Source: UBA7803 sp963822255
GTDB taxonomy: Bacteria > Pseudomonadota > Gammaproteobacteria > Pseudomonadales > Azotimanducaceae
Assembly: GCA_963822255.1 (NCBI GenBank)
Contig: CAWGGV010000001.1
Coordinates: 414,747-478,746, forward strand
Length of the DNA: 64,000 bases
Direction: 5' to 3'
Shown here: piece after piece, positions 1 to 8,164 of the stretch
Position numbering within the stretch: the first letter of the stretch is position 1
Layout: every line of letters begins with the position of its first letter
Made by a program: the position numbers and the translations under genes
The notes under the pieces: model-generated
The model's input: the letters and a program-made list of their open reading frames with translations, nothing else
What the model was told of the DNA's origin: nothing
Database searches by the model: none

Positions 1-1220
1 AACGGGCGCTTGTCCGTGCGCTGCTCGAGGCCCCGGTTGAGCTGTGACAGTGCCACCAACGGACAACGCATCTCCTTGGCGATGGCCTTGAGCGAACGGG
101 AGATCTCCGAGATCTCGTTGGTGCGGTTCTCCGGGTTGCCGGAGCCGCGCATGAGCTGCAGGTAGTCGACGACGATCAGCCCGAGATTGCCTGACTCCCG
201 AGCCACCCGACGGGCGCGGTTGCGCAGCTCGTTGGGGCTGATGGCCGGGGTGTCGTCGATGTACAGGCTCTTGTCCCTGAGCTGGCTGACGGCGCCGGTG
301 AAGCGGGGCCAGTCGTCCTCGTGCAGGTCGCCGGTGCGCAGGCGCGTCTGGTCGATGCGGCCGAGGGACGACAACATCCGCATCACGAGCTGCTCCGCCG
401 GCATCTCCAGGCTGAACACCAGCACCGCGCCGTCACCGGCCATGATCGCGTGCTCGACCAGGTTCAGCGCGAAGGACGTCTTGCCCATTGACGGGCGCCC
501 GGCGACGATCACCAGGTCGGACGGCTGAAGGCCCGCGGTCTTGTGGTCCAGGTCGTCGAACCCGGTAGGGACGCCGGTGATGTGGTTGCGGTTCTTGAAC
601 AGCGCTTCCACGCGGCTGACCGCCGCCGACAGCAACCCCGGCACCTTCTGCGGTCCGCCGTCCTTGAGCCGGCCTTCGGCAATGCGGAACACCTCCTGCT
701 CGGCCATGTCCACCAGCTCGTCGCTGCGCCGGCCCTCGGGGGTGAACGCGGCGTCGGCGATCCGCTGGCCGGCACCGATCAGCGCGCGCAGGGTGGACAA
801 CTCCCGGACGATGCCGGCGTAGGCCATGACGTTGCTGGCACCCGGCGTGCTCGCCACCAGCTCCGCCAGGTACGCGAGACCACCGCACTTGTCGATCAAC
901 CCCTTGGACACCAGGCGCTCGGATACGGTGACCGCGTCCACCGGCTGGTCGTCCTCGGACAGGTCCGTCATGGCCTCGTAGATGATCTGATGCGACGGCC
1001 GGTAGAAATCTGCGGCGCCGAGCTTCTCGGCGACGTCGAACCAGGCGTCGTTGTTGAGCATCAGCCCGCCGAGCACCGACTGCTCGGCGTCGAGGGAGTG
1101 GGGCGGCGCCTTGGGAGAGCCGTAGGCGCCCGAGGTCCTGGCGCGCACCTCGGGGACGGTGAGCGCATCGTCCGGGACGAGATCGGGCCCGTCATCCGGC
1201 TCGAAGAACTGATCTGACAT
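1..1220 (-). CDS. dnaB: Replicative DNA helicase DnaB (3' end outside window)
   Basis: Hexameric 5'-3' helicase that unwinds DNA at the replication fork. Reading the minus strand from the ATG at 1220 gives an N-terminal domain with the typical 'PPHSLDAEQSVLGGLM' start after about 40 residues, then a RecA-like core with Walker A GRPSMGKTSFALN, 'FSLEMPAEQL' and the Walker B-like 'LIIVDYLQLM'. The frame runs off the window at 'LSQLNRGLEQRTDKRPF', so roughly the last 60-70 residues are missing. It lies 248 bp downstream of rplI, the usual rpsF-rpsR-rplI-dnaB order. The gap holds a small CCTCCG/CGGAGG hairpin near 1424-1440 and no clear promoter. Confidence 0.97.
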   Translation of the reverse strand, partial: MSDQFFEPDDGPDLVPDDALTVPEVRARTSGAYGSPKAPPHSLDAEQSVLGGLMLNNDAWFDVAEKLGAADFYRPSHQIIYEAMTDLSEDDQPVDAVTVSERLVSKGLIDKCGGLAYLAELVASTPGASNVMAYAGIVRELSTLRALIGAGQRIADAAFTPEGRRSDELVDMAEQEVFRIAEGRLKDGGPQKVPGLLSAAVSRVEALFKNRNHITGVPTGFDDLDHKTAGLQPSDLVIVAGRPSMGKTSFALNLVEHAIMAGDGAVLVFSLEMPAEQLVMRMLSSLGRIDQTRLRTGDLHEDDWPRFTGAVSQLRDKSLYIDDTPAISPNELRNRARRVARESGNLGLIVVDYLQLMRGSGNPENRTNEISEISRSLKAIAKEMRCPLVALSQLNRGLEQRTDKRP

Positions 1221-1468
1221 GGGAAAGCGTGGGCGGTGATTTCGGAGAAGCCTGAGATCGCCGGCGAGGCAAATCAAGCGTCAATTGCCGCCGCCGCGAA
1301 ATCGCAATCGGAACATTGGCTTGCAGCGGATCGACCAGCACCGCCGCGGCCACCGCCGGGGGACGGTTCTGTGAGTAACGTGTGGATCGTTTTCCGCTCT
1401 GCGCACTCGGCGCCCCGGGGGCGGCCTCCGGCATGCGGAGGTCGAACCCACCGGCAGACGGACGGGAC

Positions 1469-1915
1469 CTACTCGGGGACGACGGCGAGCTGAATGGCGA
1501 CGAGCACGTCGGAGTGGAACTGCAGGTCGATCTCGTACTCGCCCACGGCGCGAATCGTCCCTTCCGGCAGCCGCACCTCGCTCTTCTCCACTTCCACGCC
1601 TTTGGCGGTGATGGCGTCCGCGATATCGCCGGTGCCCACGGAGCCGTAGAGCTTGCCCTCTTCGCCGGCCCTGACAACGATGGTCACGCTCATCCCTTCG
1701 AGCTTCGCCGCACGCTCGCGGGCCTCGCCAAGGCGCTCGTCGGCCATGCGCTCGAGCTCGGCACGGCGGCCCTCGAAGACGGCGCGGTTCTCCGCGCTGG
1801 CGCGAACGGCCTTGCCCTGAGGGATCAGGAAGTTACGGGCAAAGCCCGGCCGCACTGCCACCTCTTCGCCGAGATCGCCGAGGTTGCCGATGCGTTCCAG
1901 CAGAATCACGTTCAT
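1469..1915 (-). CDS. rplI: 50S ribosomal protein L9
   Basis: L9 binds 23S rRNA at the base of the L1 stalk and helps keep the reading frame. The 148 residues begin MNVILLERIGNLGDLGEEV and carry the conserved N-terminal RNA-binding lobe (PGFARNFLIPQGKA), a long linking helix and a C-terminal lobe. Length is the family norm (about 149). It is third in the rpsF-rpsR-rplI operon, 16 bp after rpsR. Confidence 0.97.
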   Translation of the reverse strand: MNVILLERIGNLGDLGEEVAVRPGFARNFLIPQGKAVRASAENRAVFEGRRAELERMADERLGEARERAAKLEGMSVTIVVRAGEEGKLYGSVGTGDIADAITAKGVEVEKSEVRLPEGTIRAVGEYEIDLQFHSDVLVAIQLAVVPE

Positions 1916-1931
1916 GGCTTACCTCCGGGCC

Positions 1932-2156
1932 TCAGCGGTGGGCGTCGGTGTACGGCAGCAGGGCGAGATAGCGAGCTCGCTTCACCTCCTGGGCCAACCG
2001 CCGCTGCTGTCGCGCGGTGGTGCCGGTGATGCGGCTCGGCACGATCTTGCCGGTCTCGCCGATGTACTGCTTGAGCAGATCCAGGTTCTTGTAGTCGATC
2101 TCCGCGCCCGGAACGTCCAGGCGGGCGAATTTCTTCCGGCCGAAACGCCTGCTCAT
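1932..2156 (-). CDS. rpsR: 30S ribosomal protein S18
   Basis: S18 pairs with S6 on the platform of the 30S subunit. The 74-residue product has the family core (KKFARLDVPGAEIDYKNLDLL, then 'GKIVPSRITGT' and 'LAQEVKRARYLALLPY'), the usual length. Its ATG overlaps the rpsF stop by one base (TAATG), so the two partners are translationally coupled. Confidence 0.97.
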   Translation of the reverse strand: MSRRFGRKKFARLDVPGAEIDYKNLDLLKQYIGETGKIVPSRITGTTARQQRRLAQEVKRARYLALLPYTDAHR

Positions 2157-2608
2157 TACTCTTCCTCCTGCTCCGCGCGCGCCCGTTCGGGACGGCGCTC
2201 GGGACGTTCACCGTCGGCACGGCGTGGCTCCCGCTGCTGCTCGGCCTCGCGGCGCTGCTCGCGCTCGCGGTCTTTTTCCTGCTCCCGGAGCTCGTCCTCG
2301 TAGATCCTGGAGTGTCCTTCGGGCGCCGTATTGCGCTTGACGACCAGGTTTCTGATCACCGCGTCGTTGAAACGGAACGCGCTTTCGAGTTCCTCCAGGG
2401 TCCCGCCGTCCACCTCGATGTTCATCATCACGTAGTGGGCTTTGTGAATCTTGGCGATGGGAAACGAAAGCTGCCGGCGGCCCCAGTCCTCCTTGCGGTG
2501 GACACGGCCGTTGCCGCGCTCGATGAGCTGCTCGTAACGCTCGATCATCCCCGGCACCTGATCGCTCTGATCAGGGTGCACGAGAAAGACGACCTCGTAA
2601 TGTCGCAT
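2156..2608 (-). CDS. rpsF: 30S ribosomal protein S6
   Basis: S6 forms a dimer with S18 and binds 16S rRNA. The start is the ATG at 2608 (MRHYEVVFLVHPDQS), because a GGAGG lies 8 bases upstream; a GTG nine bases earlier would overlap that ribosome-binding site. The fold ends near residue 105, followed by a long charged tail of about 45 residues rich in E, R and Q. This is longer than the tail of E. coli S6, whose C-terminus receives added glutamates; whether that happens here is unknown. First gene of the ribosomal operon. Confidence 0.96.
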   Translation of the reverse strand: MRHYEVVFLVHPDQSDQVPGMIERYEQLIERGNGRVHRKEDWGRRQLSFPIAKIHKAHYVMMNIEVDGGTLEELESAFRFNDAVIRNLVVKRNTAPEGHSRIYEDELREQEKDREREQRREAEQQREPRRADGERPERRPERARAEQEEE

Positions 2609-2704
2609 GGACAGCACCTCCTTCCGGTGTAGCCGCCTCCGCCCGCGGGCATGGCGCCGCTTGAACGACGGGCGTGAGGCAAGGGGGTCATGTAAGGGAC
2701 GCGG

Positions 2705-2733
2705 ATTTTAGGGGGGCGGCGCGAGGCTTGCAA
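2705..2733 (-). promoter_or_regulatory. Sigma-70 type promoter of the rpsF operon
   Basis: On the minus strand TTGCAA (2733-2728) is separated by exactly 17 bases from TAAAAT (2710-2705). It sits between the end of rlmB and rpsF and implies a leader of about 90 nt. No other gene start is nearby, so it should drive rpsF-rpsR-rplI. Confidence 0.7.
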
Positions 2734-2745
2734 GCACCAGCATCG

Positions 2746-3489
2746 CTACGTCGACGGCGGCGGCATCCTCTGCCGGACCGCCTCGAACAGCAGCACGCCC
2801 GCCGCCACCGAAACGTTGAGGCTCGAGACCGTGCCCTGCATGGGAATACGCACCAGCTGATCGCAGAGCTTGGCCGTGAGCGCCCGCATGCCTTCCCCTT
2901 CGCCCCCCACCACCACGGCGCAGTCGCCGGTCAGGTGGGCATCGCTCCACAAGGCGCGCCCGTCGCCGGCGGCGCCGACCACCCACACGCCACGCTCCTT
3001 CAACCACTCCAGCCGCCGCGCCACGTTCGCCACCTCGACGATCATCAATCCTTCCGCCCCGCCGGCGGCGGTTTTCAGCGCCACCTCGGAGAGCGGCGCG
3101 CTGCGCCGCCGGGGCAGCAGCACCGACTGCACGCCCGCGGCGTTGGCGCTGCGCAGGCAGGCGCCCAGATTGCGCGGGTCGGTGACACCGTCGAGAACCA
3201 GCAGCAGGCGCGGCGTCGGCAGCGCATCGAAGCGGGCCGCGAACTCCTTCTCGCCGAGCGGCGTCAGCTCGTGACAGTCGGCGACGACGCCCTGGTGGCT
3301 TCCCGGACAACGCCGGTCCAGCCAGCTTCGCTCCGCGGCCTCCACCCGGATGCCCCGCGCGCGGGCGGCGTCCACCAGGGCCGTGATGCGGCGATCGCGG
3401 CGGCCGCGCTGCACGTGGATCAGCCGGACCCGGCCAGGGTCCGCCTCGACCAGCGCGGACACGGCGTGCAGGCCGTAAACCTGGCTCAC
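2746..3489 (-). CDS. rlmB: 23S rRNA (guanosine-2251-2'-O)-methyltransferase RlmB
   Basis: SPOUT-class methyltransferase that 2'-O-methylates G2251 in the ribosomal P-loop. The 247-residue product has the N-terminal substrate-binding domain (VYGLHAVSALVEADPGRV), and the knot motifs 'LDGVTDPRNLGACLRSANAAG', 'VVGGEGEGMR' and 'IPMQGTVSSLNVSVAAGVLL'. Length is normal (E. coli 243). The GTG start overlaps the rnr stop as GTGA, so translation is coupled to rnr. Confidence 0.95.
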   Translation of the reverse strand: MSQVYGLHAVSALVEADPGRVRLIHVQRGRRDRRITALVDAARARGIRVEAAERSWLDRRCPGSHQGVVADCHELTPLGEKEFAARFDALPTPRLLLVLDGVTDPRNLGACLRSANAAGVQSVLLPRRRSAPLSEVALKTAAGGAEGLMIVEVANVARRLEWLKERGVWVVGAAGDGRALWSDAHLTGDCAVVVGGEGEGMRALTAKLCDQLVRIPMQGTVSSLNVSVAAGVLLFEAVRQRMPPPST

Positions 3490-5681
3490 CGGCCCTCGTC
3501 GCGGCGTCGCCGGCGCGGCCTCCGGCCGCCTTCGCCGCGGCCATTGCCGCTGCCGGCTTCACCGGTCTTGCCGAGCAGTTCCAGGTCCACCTTGCCGGCC
3601 GCCGGCTGAACCTCCACCAGTCGCACCTCGAGCTCATCGCCGAGGCCGAAGCGGCGGCCGGAGCGGTCGCCCACCAGGGTCATGCTGGCGCTATGGAAGC
3701 GAAAATAGTCCTGGCCGAGATTCGAGATGTGCACCAGCCCCTGCACGTAAAAGCCGGAGAGCTCGACGAACAGCCCGAAGTCGGTGACGCTCATGACGAC
3801 CCCGTGAAAGGTCTCACCGACCCGGCCGGCGATGTACTCACACTTCAGCCAGCCGTCGACGCCCCAGGAGACCTCCTCAGCACGGCGCTCCGTCATGGAG
3901 ATGTGCTGCCCGGTGGCGGTCAGCCAGTCCTCGCTCATCGCGGCATCGCCGGCGCCGAGGGTGGCCTTGATGGCCCGGTGCACGACCAGGTCGGCGTAGC
4001 GGCGGATGGGCGAGGTGAAGTGCATGTAGCGGGTGAGCGCGAGCCCATAGTGACCCAGGTTGTCCGGACGGTACACCGCCTGGGTCATGGACCGCAGCGC
4101 GAGCATCTCGAAAATCCACCGGTCCGACCGGTCACCGAGCCGCGCCAGCGCGTCGTGAACGAGCTTAGGGGTGATGGCTCCCCGAGCCAGGCGCACGCCG
4201 GCGAACGCCAGCGCCTGACGAAGCTGTTCAGTCTTCTCCGCATCGGGCGGCTCGTGCACCCGGTACAGGGCCGGCCGCTGCTGGCTCTCGAGATAGCGCG
4301 CAGCACAGACGTTGGCGGCGATCATGGCCTCTTCGATGAGCCGGTGGGCGTCCAGCCGGGACACCGGATGGATGGCGGTCACCTGGCCGTCGGCCAGCTC
4401 GAGCACCGCCTCGTGGGTATCGAAGTCCAGGGCCCCTCGCTGTTCCCGGGCCACCCGCAAAGCGTGGTAGACGGCCTCGAGATGGCGCAGGGACGTCTGC
4501 ACCTCGGCCTCCACGTCCAGCACCCCGGCATCGAGGAACTCCTGCACGCGGCTGTAGGTGAGCCGCTGCCAGGAACGGATCACCGCCTCGTAGAACTCGA
4601 AGCGGGTGACGTTGCCCTTGCCGGTGACCCGCATGTCGCACACCAGAGCGAGCCGCGGCTCGTGCGGGCGCAGCGAACACAGGCCGTTGGAGAGCTCTTC
4701 CGGCAACATGGGGATCACCCGGTCCGGCAGATACACAGAGTTGCCGCGCTCCCACGCGCAGCCGTCGAGGGCACTGCCCGGCTTGACGTAATGGGCCACG
4801 TCGGCGATAGCGACGACCAGCCGCCATCCGCCCCGCACGGGCTCCGCATAGACGGCATCGTCGAAGTCGCGGGCGTTCTCGCCGTCGATGGTCACGAGCG
4901 GCACGTCCATCAGCGAGACCCGGTCGTGGTGACGCCCCGGGTGCACCTGGCCGGGCAGGCGCTCCGCTGCGGCCAATGCCGGCCGCGGCCACTCCCTCGG
5001 CACGCCGTGGGCGGCGAGCAGGGTTTCGGCGGCATGAGCCGCACCGCTGCCCTCCGACACCACGGCCGTGACGACGCCCACCAGGCCCCGGCGGTCATCA
5101 CCGGTGATCTGCACGGCGACGATGCTGCCGTCGGCGCCGATGCCGGGTGGCTCCTCCAGATCCACGCGGCCACGGTACTCGGGGGAGACGGACTCCACGT
5201 GGGGATAGCGGCCGTGGTAGCGCAGCTCGCCGATCACCGGCTGCGCGGAATGCTCCACCACGCCGAGCACCCGCGCCTGGCCTTCCACCACCGTCGCTTC
5301 GACCCGGTCGCCGGGACGCAGGCGAAAGCGCCGGGTGCGCTCGACCGGTGCGCCGCCGAAGGTGAGATTCCGCCCGCGACCCTCCAGCACGCCGACCTCG
5401 CCGTCGCCGGTCGCCACGCGGTAGTGCCCCTGATGGTCCTGCACCAGTTCGCCACTTCTCAGCATGCCCTTGACCAGCAGCCGGAGGGCCTTACGCGCGA
5501 CCGGGTCGTCGCTGTGAGTCAAGGTGATCAGCTCCCGCCAGCCCACCGGCGCCTGCTCGCGGGCGAGGAGCTCCAGCAGGTCGCTGGCACTCACCCGCGC
5601 GCGTCGTGGATTGCCGCCGCCACGCCCGTCGGCTGTGGTGCGTTTGTCGCGTTCGGGACGCCGTCCTTTGCGGGTGGCCAT
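3486..5681 (-). CDS. rnr: Ribonuclease R
   Basis: Processive 3'-5' exoribonuclease of the RNase II family, active on structured RNA. About 731 residues: N-terminal winged helix, two cold-shock domains, the RNB core with the acidic cluster (IDGENARDFDDAVYAE, 'SNGLCSLRPHEPRLAL', 'FTSPIRRYADLVVHRAI') and a C-terminal S1 domain (GETFHGVVMSVTDFGLFVEL) with an RG/RR-rich tail. The ATG at 5681 is preferred over a TTG three codons upstream. The -35 hexamer of the divergent tRNA-Leu promoter begins 3 bp from this start, so the two units share a very short control region. Confidence 0.96.
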   Translation of the reverse strand: MATRKGRRPERDKRTTADGRGGGNPRRARVSASDLLELLAREQAPVGWRELITLTHSDDPVARKALRLLVKGMLRSGELVQDHQGHYRVATGDGEVGVLEGRGRNLTFGGAPVERTRRFRLRPGDRVEATVVEGQARVLGVVEHSAQPVIGELRYHGRYPHVESVSPEYRGRVDLEEPPGIGADGSIVAVQITGDDRRGLVGVVTAVVSEGSGAAHAAETLLAAHGVPREWPRPALAAAERLPGQVHPGRHHDRVSLMDVPLVTIDGENARDFDDAVYAEPVRGGWRLVVAIADVAHYVKPGSALDGCAWERGNSVYLPDRVIPMLPEELSNGLCSLRPHEPRLALVCDMRVTGKGNVTRFEFYEAVIRSWQRLTYSRVQEFLDAGVLDVEAEVQTSLRHLEAVYHALRVAREQRGALDFDTHEAVLELADGQVTAIHPVSRLDAHRLIEEAMIAANVCAARYLESQQRPALYRVHEPPDAEKTEQLRQALAFAGVRLARGAITPKLVHDALARLGDRSDRWIFEMLALRSMTQAVYRPDNLGHYGLALTRYMHFTSPIRRYADLVVHRAIKATLGAGDAAMSEDWLTATGQHISMTERRAEEVSWGVDGWLKCEYIAGRVGETFHGVVMSVTDFGLFVELSGFYVQGLVHISNLGQDYFRFHSASMTLVGDRSGRRFGLGDELEVRLVEVQPAAGKVDLELLGKTGEAGSGNGRGEGGRRPRRRRRDEGR

Positions 5682-5683
5682 AA

Positions 5684-5712
5684 TTGACAATGCTCACTGC
5701 TATCAGTAAATT
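5684..5712 (+). promoter_or_regulatory. Promoter of tRNA-Leu
   Basis: Consensus -35 TTGACA at 5684-5689, 17-base spacer, -10 TAAATT at 5707-5712, then a G+C-rich stretch (CGCGCCCC) before the mature tRNA at 5729. A G+C-rich discriminator is typical of stable-RNA promoters under stringent control. It abuts the rnr start codon on the other strand. Confidence 0.75.
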
Positions 5713-5728
5713 TCGCGCCCCACCGCAT

Positions 5729-5815
5729 GCCGAGGTGGTGAAATTGGTAGACACGCTAGCTTCAGGTGCTAGTGGGGGAAACCCCGTGGAGGTTCAAGTC
5801 CTCTCCTCGGCACCA
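5729..5815 (+). tRNA. tRNA-Leu (anticodon CAG)
   Basis: Cloverleaf of 87 nt. Acceptor GCCGAGG pairs with CCTCGGC, followed by discriminator A and encoded CCA. The anticodon stem CTAGC/GCTAG encloses loop TTCAGGT, giving anticodon CAG for CUG codons, the favoured Leu codon in this G+C-rich genome. There is a long class II variable arm (TGGGGGAAACCCCG) and T-arm GGTTCAAGTCC. A tRNA-Leu lies next to rnr in Pseudomonas too, as I recall. Confidence 0.97.
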
Positions 5816-6078
5816 TTGTTTCCATACGCCCGGCCGAAGTCGACCTCGAAGTAGCTCCGCGCCCGCCTCCCGCCGCGCCGCACCGGTAGTGTGCACCGAC
5901 CCGCAAAGTATCTTCCGGTCCTTTCTTTATGCTGAATCGAGACCCGGAAGTCGTTCCAGCCCATGGCCGAAGCTCTGAGGACGAGGCTCCAGCCGGCGAT
6001 GTACAATCTGGCTCCGAAAGGACGCTACAGCGCGAGAACCATGGGAACGCTCGACGATCCCTGCACCGGGGAACGCTC

Positions 6079-6771
6079 ATGAGCGCGGTTCGACACGGGC
6101 ACCCGGAAGAGCTGGCGGTGCTGACCCGAGCCAATCACGACATGCGCTCGCCGCTGTCCGTGATCATGGGCGTGTTCGAGCTGCTCGAAGACACGGAACG
6201 TCTCAGCGAAAGCGAGCGCCGGTACCTGGCGCTCGGCACGAAGGCTGCCGAAGAGCTGCTTCGGCTGGCCGATGCGTTGCGGCTGTACTCCGCCGTGGGA
6301 AGGAACCTGATGACCCTGGAGGCCTTGCCCGTGGACCTGACCGCCACGGCCCGGGACCGCCTTCGGGCCGCCGTCGCCGAAAAGCCGTTCACCGTCAGCA
6401 CCGCCGATGCCGAGCCGGCGCCTCTGGCAATCGCCGACCCGGCCTACCTGGACGTGGCCTTCGCCGGCCTGGCACGCCATCTGACCGCCCATCTGCCGGA
6501 CCCGGACCCGGGCACCCGACAGCTCATCGGTCTGCACACCTGGGTGGACGATCAAAACCGGGTGACCGTGCGGGTGGCGCTGGAGAACGGCGGCACAGTC
6601 CCGGACCGCGCCGCTCCCGCCACGGAACCTGCGATGTCAGGTCAGGACGATCTGGATGTGATCAACGGCATCCGCCTGATCGAGCTGATGGGCGGCGCCG
6701 TTGTCCTCGGCACCGCGCCGCTGCTGATGTCGGTGACCTTGCCCGCCAGCGCACAGTCCACGGCGAGCTGA
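6079..6771 (+). CDS. Histidine-kinase-like protein with degenerate ATPase region
   Basis: The 230-residue product has a clear dimerisation/phosphoacceptor helix: 'NHDMRSPLSVIMGVFELL' resembles the H-box of sensor kinases (HDMRSPL for HE[LM]RTPL). The rest has the size of a catalytic domain, but I cannot find N, G1 or G2 ATP-lid motifs; the N-box position reads 'LDVAFAGLARHLTAHL'. There is no membrane segment, sensor domain or adjacent response regulator. It may be a pseudokinase or a scaffold that binds a kinase. The start is chosen for GGGGA six bases before the ATG; an in-frame ATG at 5929 would add 50 unlikely residues. The 260 bp between it and the tRNA show nothing else. Confidence 0.6.
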   Translation: MSAVRHGHPEELAVLTRANHDMRSPLSVIMGVFELLEDTERLSESERRYLALGTKAAEELLRLADALRLYSAVGRNLMTLEALPVDLTATARDRLRAAVAEKPFTVSTADAEPAPLAIADPAYLDVAFAGLARHLTAHLPDPDPGTRQLIGLHTWVDDQNRVTVRVALENGGTVPDRAAPATEPAMSGQDDLDVINGIRLIELMGGAVVLGTAPLLMSVTLPASAQSTAS

Positions 6772-6939
6772 ATGCCGGGCGAGCGGTGCGGGCTGGCTTG
6801 CCGGGCGGCCCGGGCGTGAACCAACTCTCAGAACGAGCGTCCCGGCGCCCGGCAGCGCTCGGCTGCTGGTAGCCTGTGACGGCCGGGCAAGCGGACGGCT
6901 CGCATGGAGGACTCCACCCACCGCCCGGAGGACGAGCCG

Positions 6940-7254
6940 GTGACCGAGCGCGCCGCCAGCCTTCACGCCACGCCGCTATCCGCTTTGCCGTCACGACACC
7001 CCGTGGCGGTGGATTCGGAAAACACCATCAAGACCCTGGCCAAGGTCCTGGCCCGGGATGCCACCGCCGACATCGCCGACCGTCATCTGCGCGCGCAGGT
7101 CCGCACCAACACCTACAACCGGATCGTGCAACTGCTTCGTCAGATCGACACCCGGCGCATCGCCCAGCAGCGCTGGTACCGGCGTGCGCTCACCATCCTC
7201 GGTTCCGCCACGCTGCTGCTGAGCGCCGCCTTGGCGACGAGCCTCGCCCTCTGA
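6940..7254 (+). CDS. Small tail-anchored protein of unknown function
   Basis: About 104 residues, not recognised. The first ~80 are soluble and helical ('TLAKVLARDATADIADRHLR', 'NRIVQLLRQIDTRRIAQQRW'), followed by one hydrophobic segment at the extreme C-terminus (ALTILGSATLLLSAALATS), suggesting a tail-anchored inner-membrane protein. GGAGGA eight bases before the GTG at 6940 favours this start; the ATG at 6904 in the same frame would add 12 residues. It follows the kinase-like gene by about 170 bp and ends head-on against the hydrolase gene with no gap. Confidence 0.55.
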   Translation: MTERAASLHATPLSALPSRHPVAVDSENTIKTLAKVLARDATADIADRHLRAQVRTNTYNRIVQLLRQIDTRRIAQQRWYRRALTILGSATLLLSAALATSLAL

Positions 7255-8067
7255 TCAGTCCTGTTCGAGGGACCGCCGGAAGAACTCGATGACGCGCCGC
7301 TCCGCGAGTCGAGTGGGGCCTTGCGGATCCGCGTCGTCGAGGTGAACGGTGAGCACCGAGTGCGGGGCCATCCCGGTGTCCGGCGCGGCATCCTCGGGAT
7401 TGAGCTCGATGGCCTCGAACCGCGGCCCGAGGGCGCGCTTCAGATACTCGAACCGGGCGTCCGGCACGAAGCCGTCGCCGCGGAATCGGAGACCGAGCAT
7501 CGTCCGTCCCTCCTCGTCCAGCCTGCGCCGCGCACAGGTCACCTCCTCGGGTGAGGCGTCGATGGCGGCGGCCCGTTTCGCCCGCCCCGGACCGAAGCAC
7601 AGTGGCAGCGACGGCTGGGACAGGACCGGAGCCACGACCGACGGTTCGGCCATCATCGCCAGGGCGAAACCACCGGTGAAGCACATGCCCACCGCGCCCA
7701 CGCCGACGCCGCCGCAGGCTCCGTGAGCCTGCCGGGCCAGCGCGCGGAGCCAATCGACGATCGGGCTGGAGCGATCGCCGGCCCACACGGAGAACTCGCG
7801 ACGTATGCAGATGCCTTTGAGCATCTCACCGACGCCGTAAGCCACGCTGGCCGGCTTGCCGGGCACTCCGAACAGGCTCGGCAGATACACGGTCATGCCC
7901 GCCGCGGCGACCCGATCGGCGAACCTCACCACCAGCGGGTGCAATCCGGGCATCTCGTGGATCACGATGACGGCCGGACCGCTGCCCCGCCGGTACACGG
8001 TGCGCTGCCAGGGGCCGTGGCTGAACTCGAACCGCTGGTACGCATCGAGCGTATAGGCCTCCGTCAT
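7255..8067 (-). CDS. Dienelactone hydrolase family protein
   Basis: Alpha/beta hydrolase of about 270 residues. 'AVIVIHEMPGLHPLVVRFAD' matches the oxyanion-hole strand of dienelactone hydrolases, and 'VGMCFTGGFALAM' is the nucleophile elbow with Cys in place of Ser, the hallmark of this family (Cys-Asp-His triad). The likely His lies in 'GMAPHSVLTVHLDD'. The true substrate is unknown; most such proteins are not in chloroaromatic pathways. The ATG at 8067 has GGAGG five bases upstream. No signal peptide. Confidence 0.8.
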   Translation of the reverse strand: MTEAYTLDAYQRFEFSHGPWQRTVYRRGSGPAVIVIHEMPGLHPLVVRFADRVAAAGMTVYLPSLFGVPGKPASVAYGVGEMLKGICIRREFSVWAGDRSSPIVDWLRALARQAHGACGGVGVGAVGMCFTGGFALAMMAEPSVVAPVLSQPSLPLCFGPGRAKRAAAIDASPEEVTCARRRLDEEGRTMLGLRFRGDGFVPDARFEYLKRALGPRFEAIELNPEDAAPDTGMAPHSVLTVHLDDADPQGPTRLAERRVIEFFRRSLEQD

Positions 8068-8164
8068 GACCACCTCCCATCCGCGATCCGGCAAGTGTAT
8101 CCGGAAGCAGCCGACGGCGGCGTATTACCCTAAAATGTGGCACTGACCCCTGCCGGAAGTGCCC

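Noticed and set aside
3693..5687. Long plus-strand open frame antisense to rnr (and similar ones antisense to purA-hisZ and parC).
   Set aside because: Composition is His/Gln/Gly-rich as expected for the complement of G+C-rich codons, with no homology or start signals.
6706..6716. TCCTCGGCACC inside the kinase-like gene, matching the tRNA-Leu 3' end, as a possible att site.
   Set aside because: Eleven bases of G+C-rich coding sequence, no integrase and no element between the two copies.
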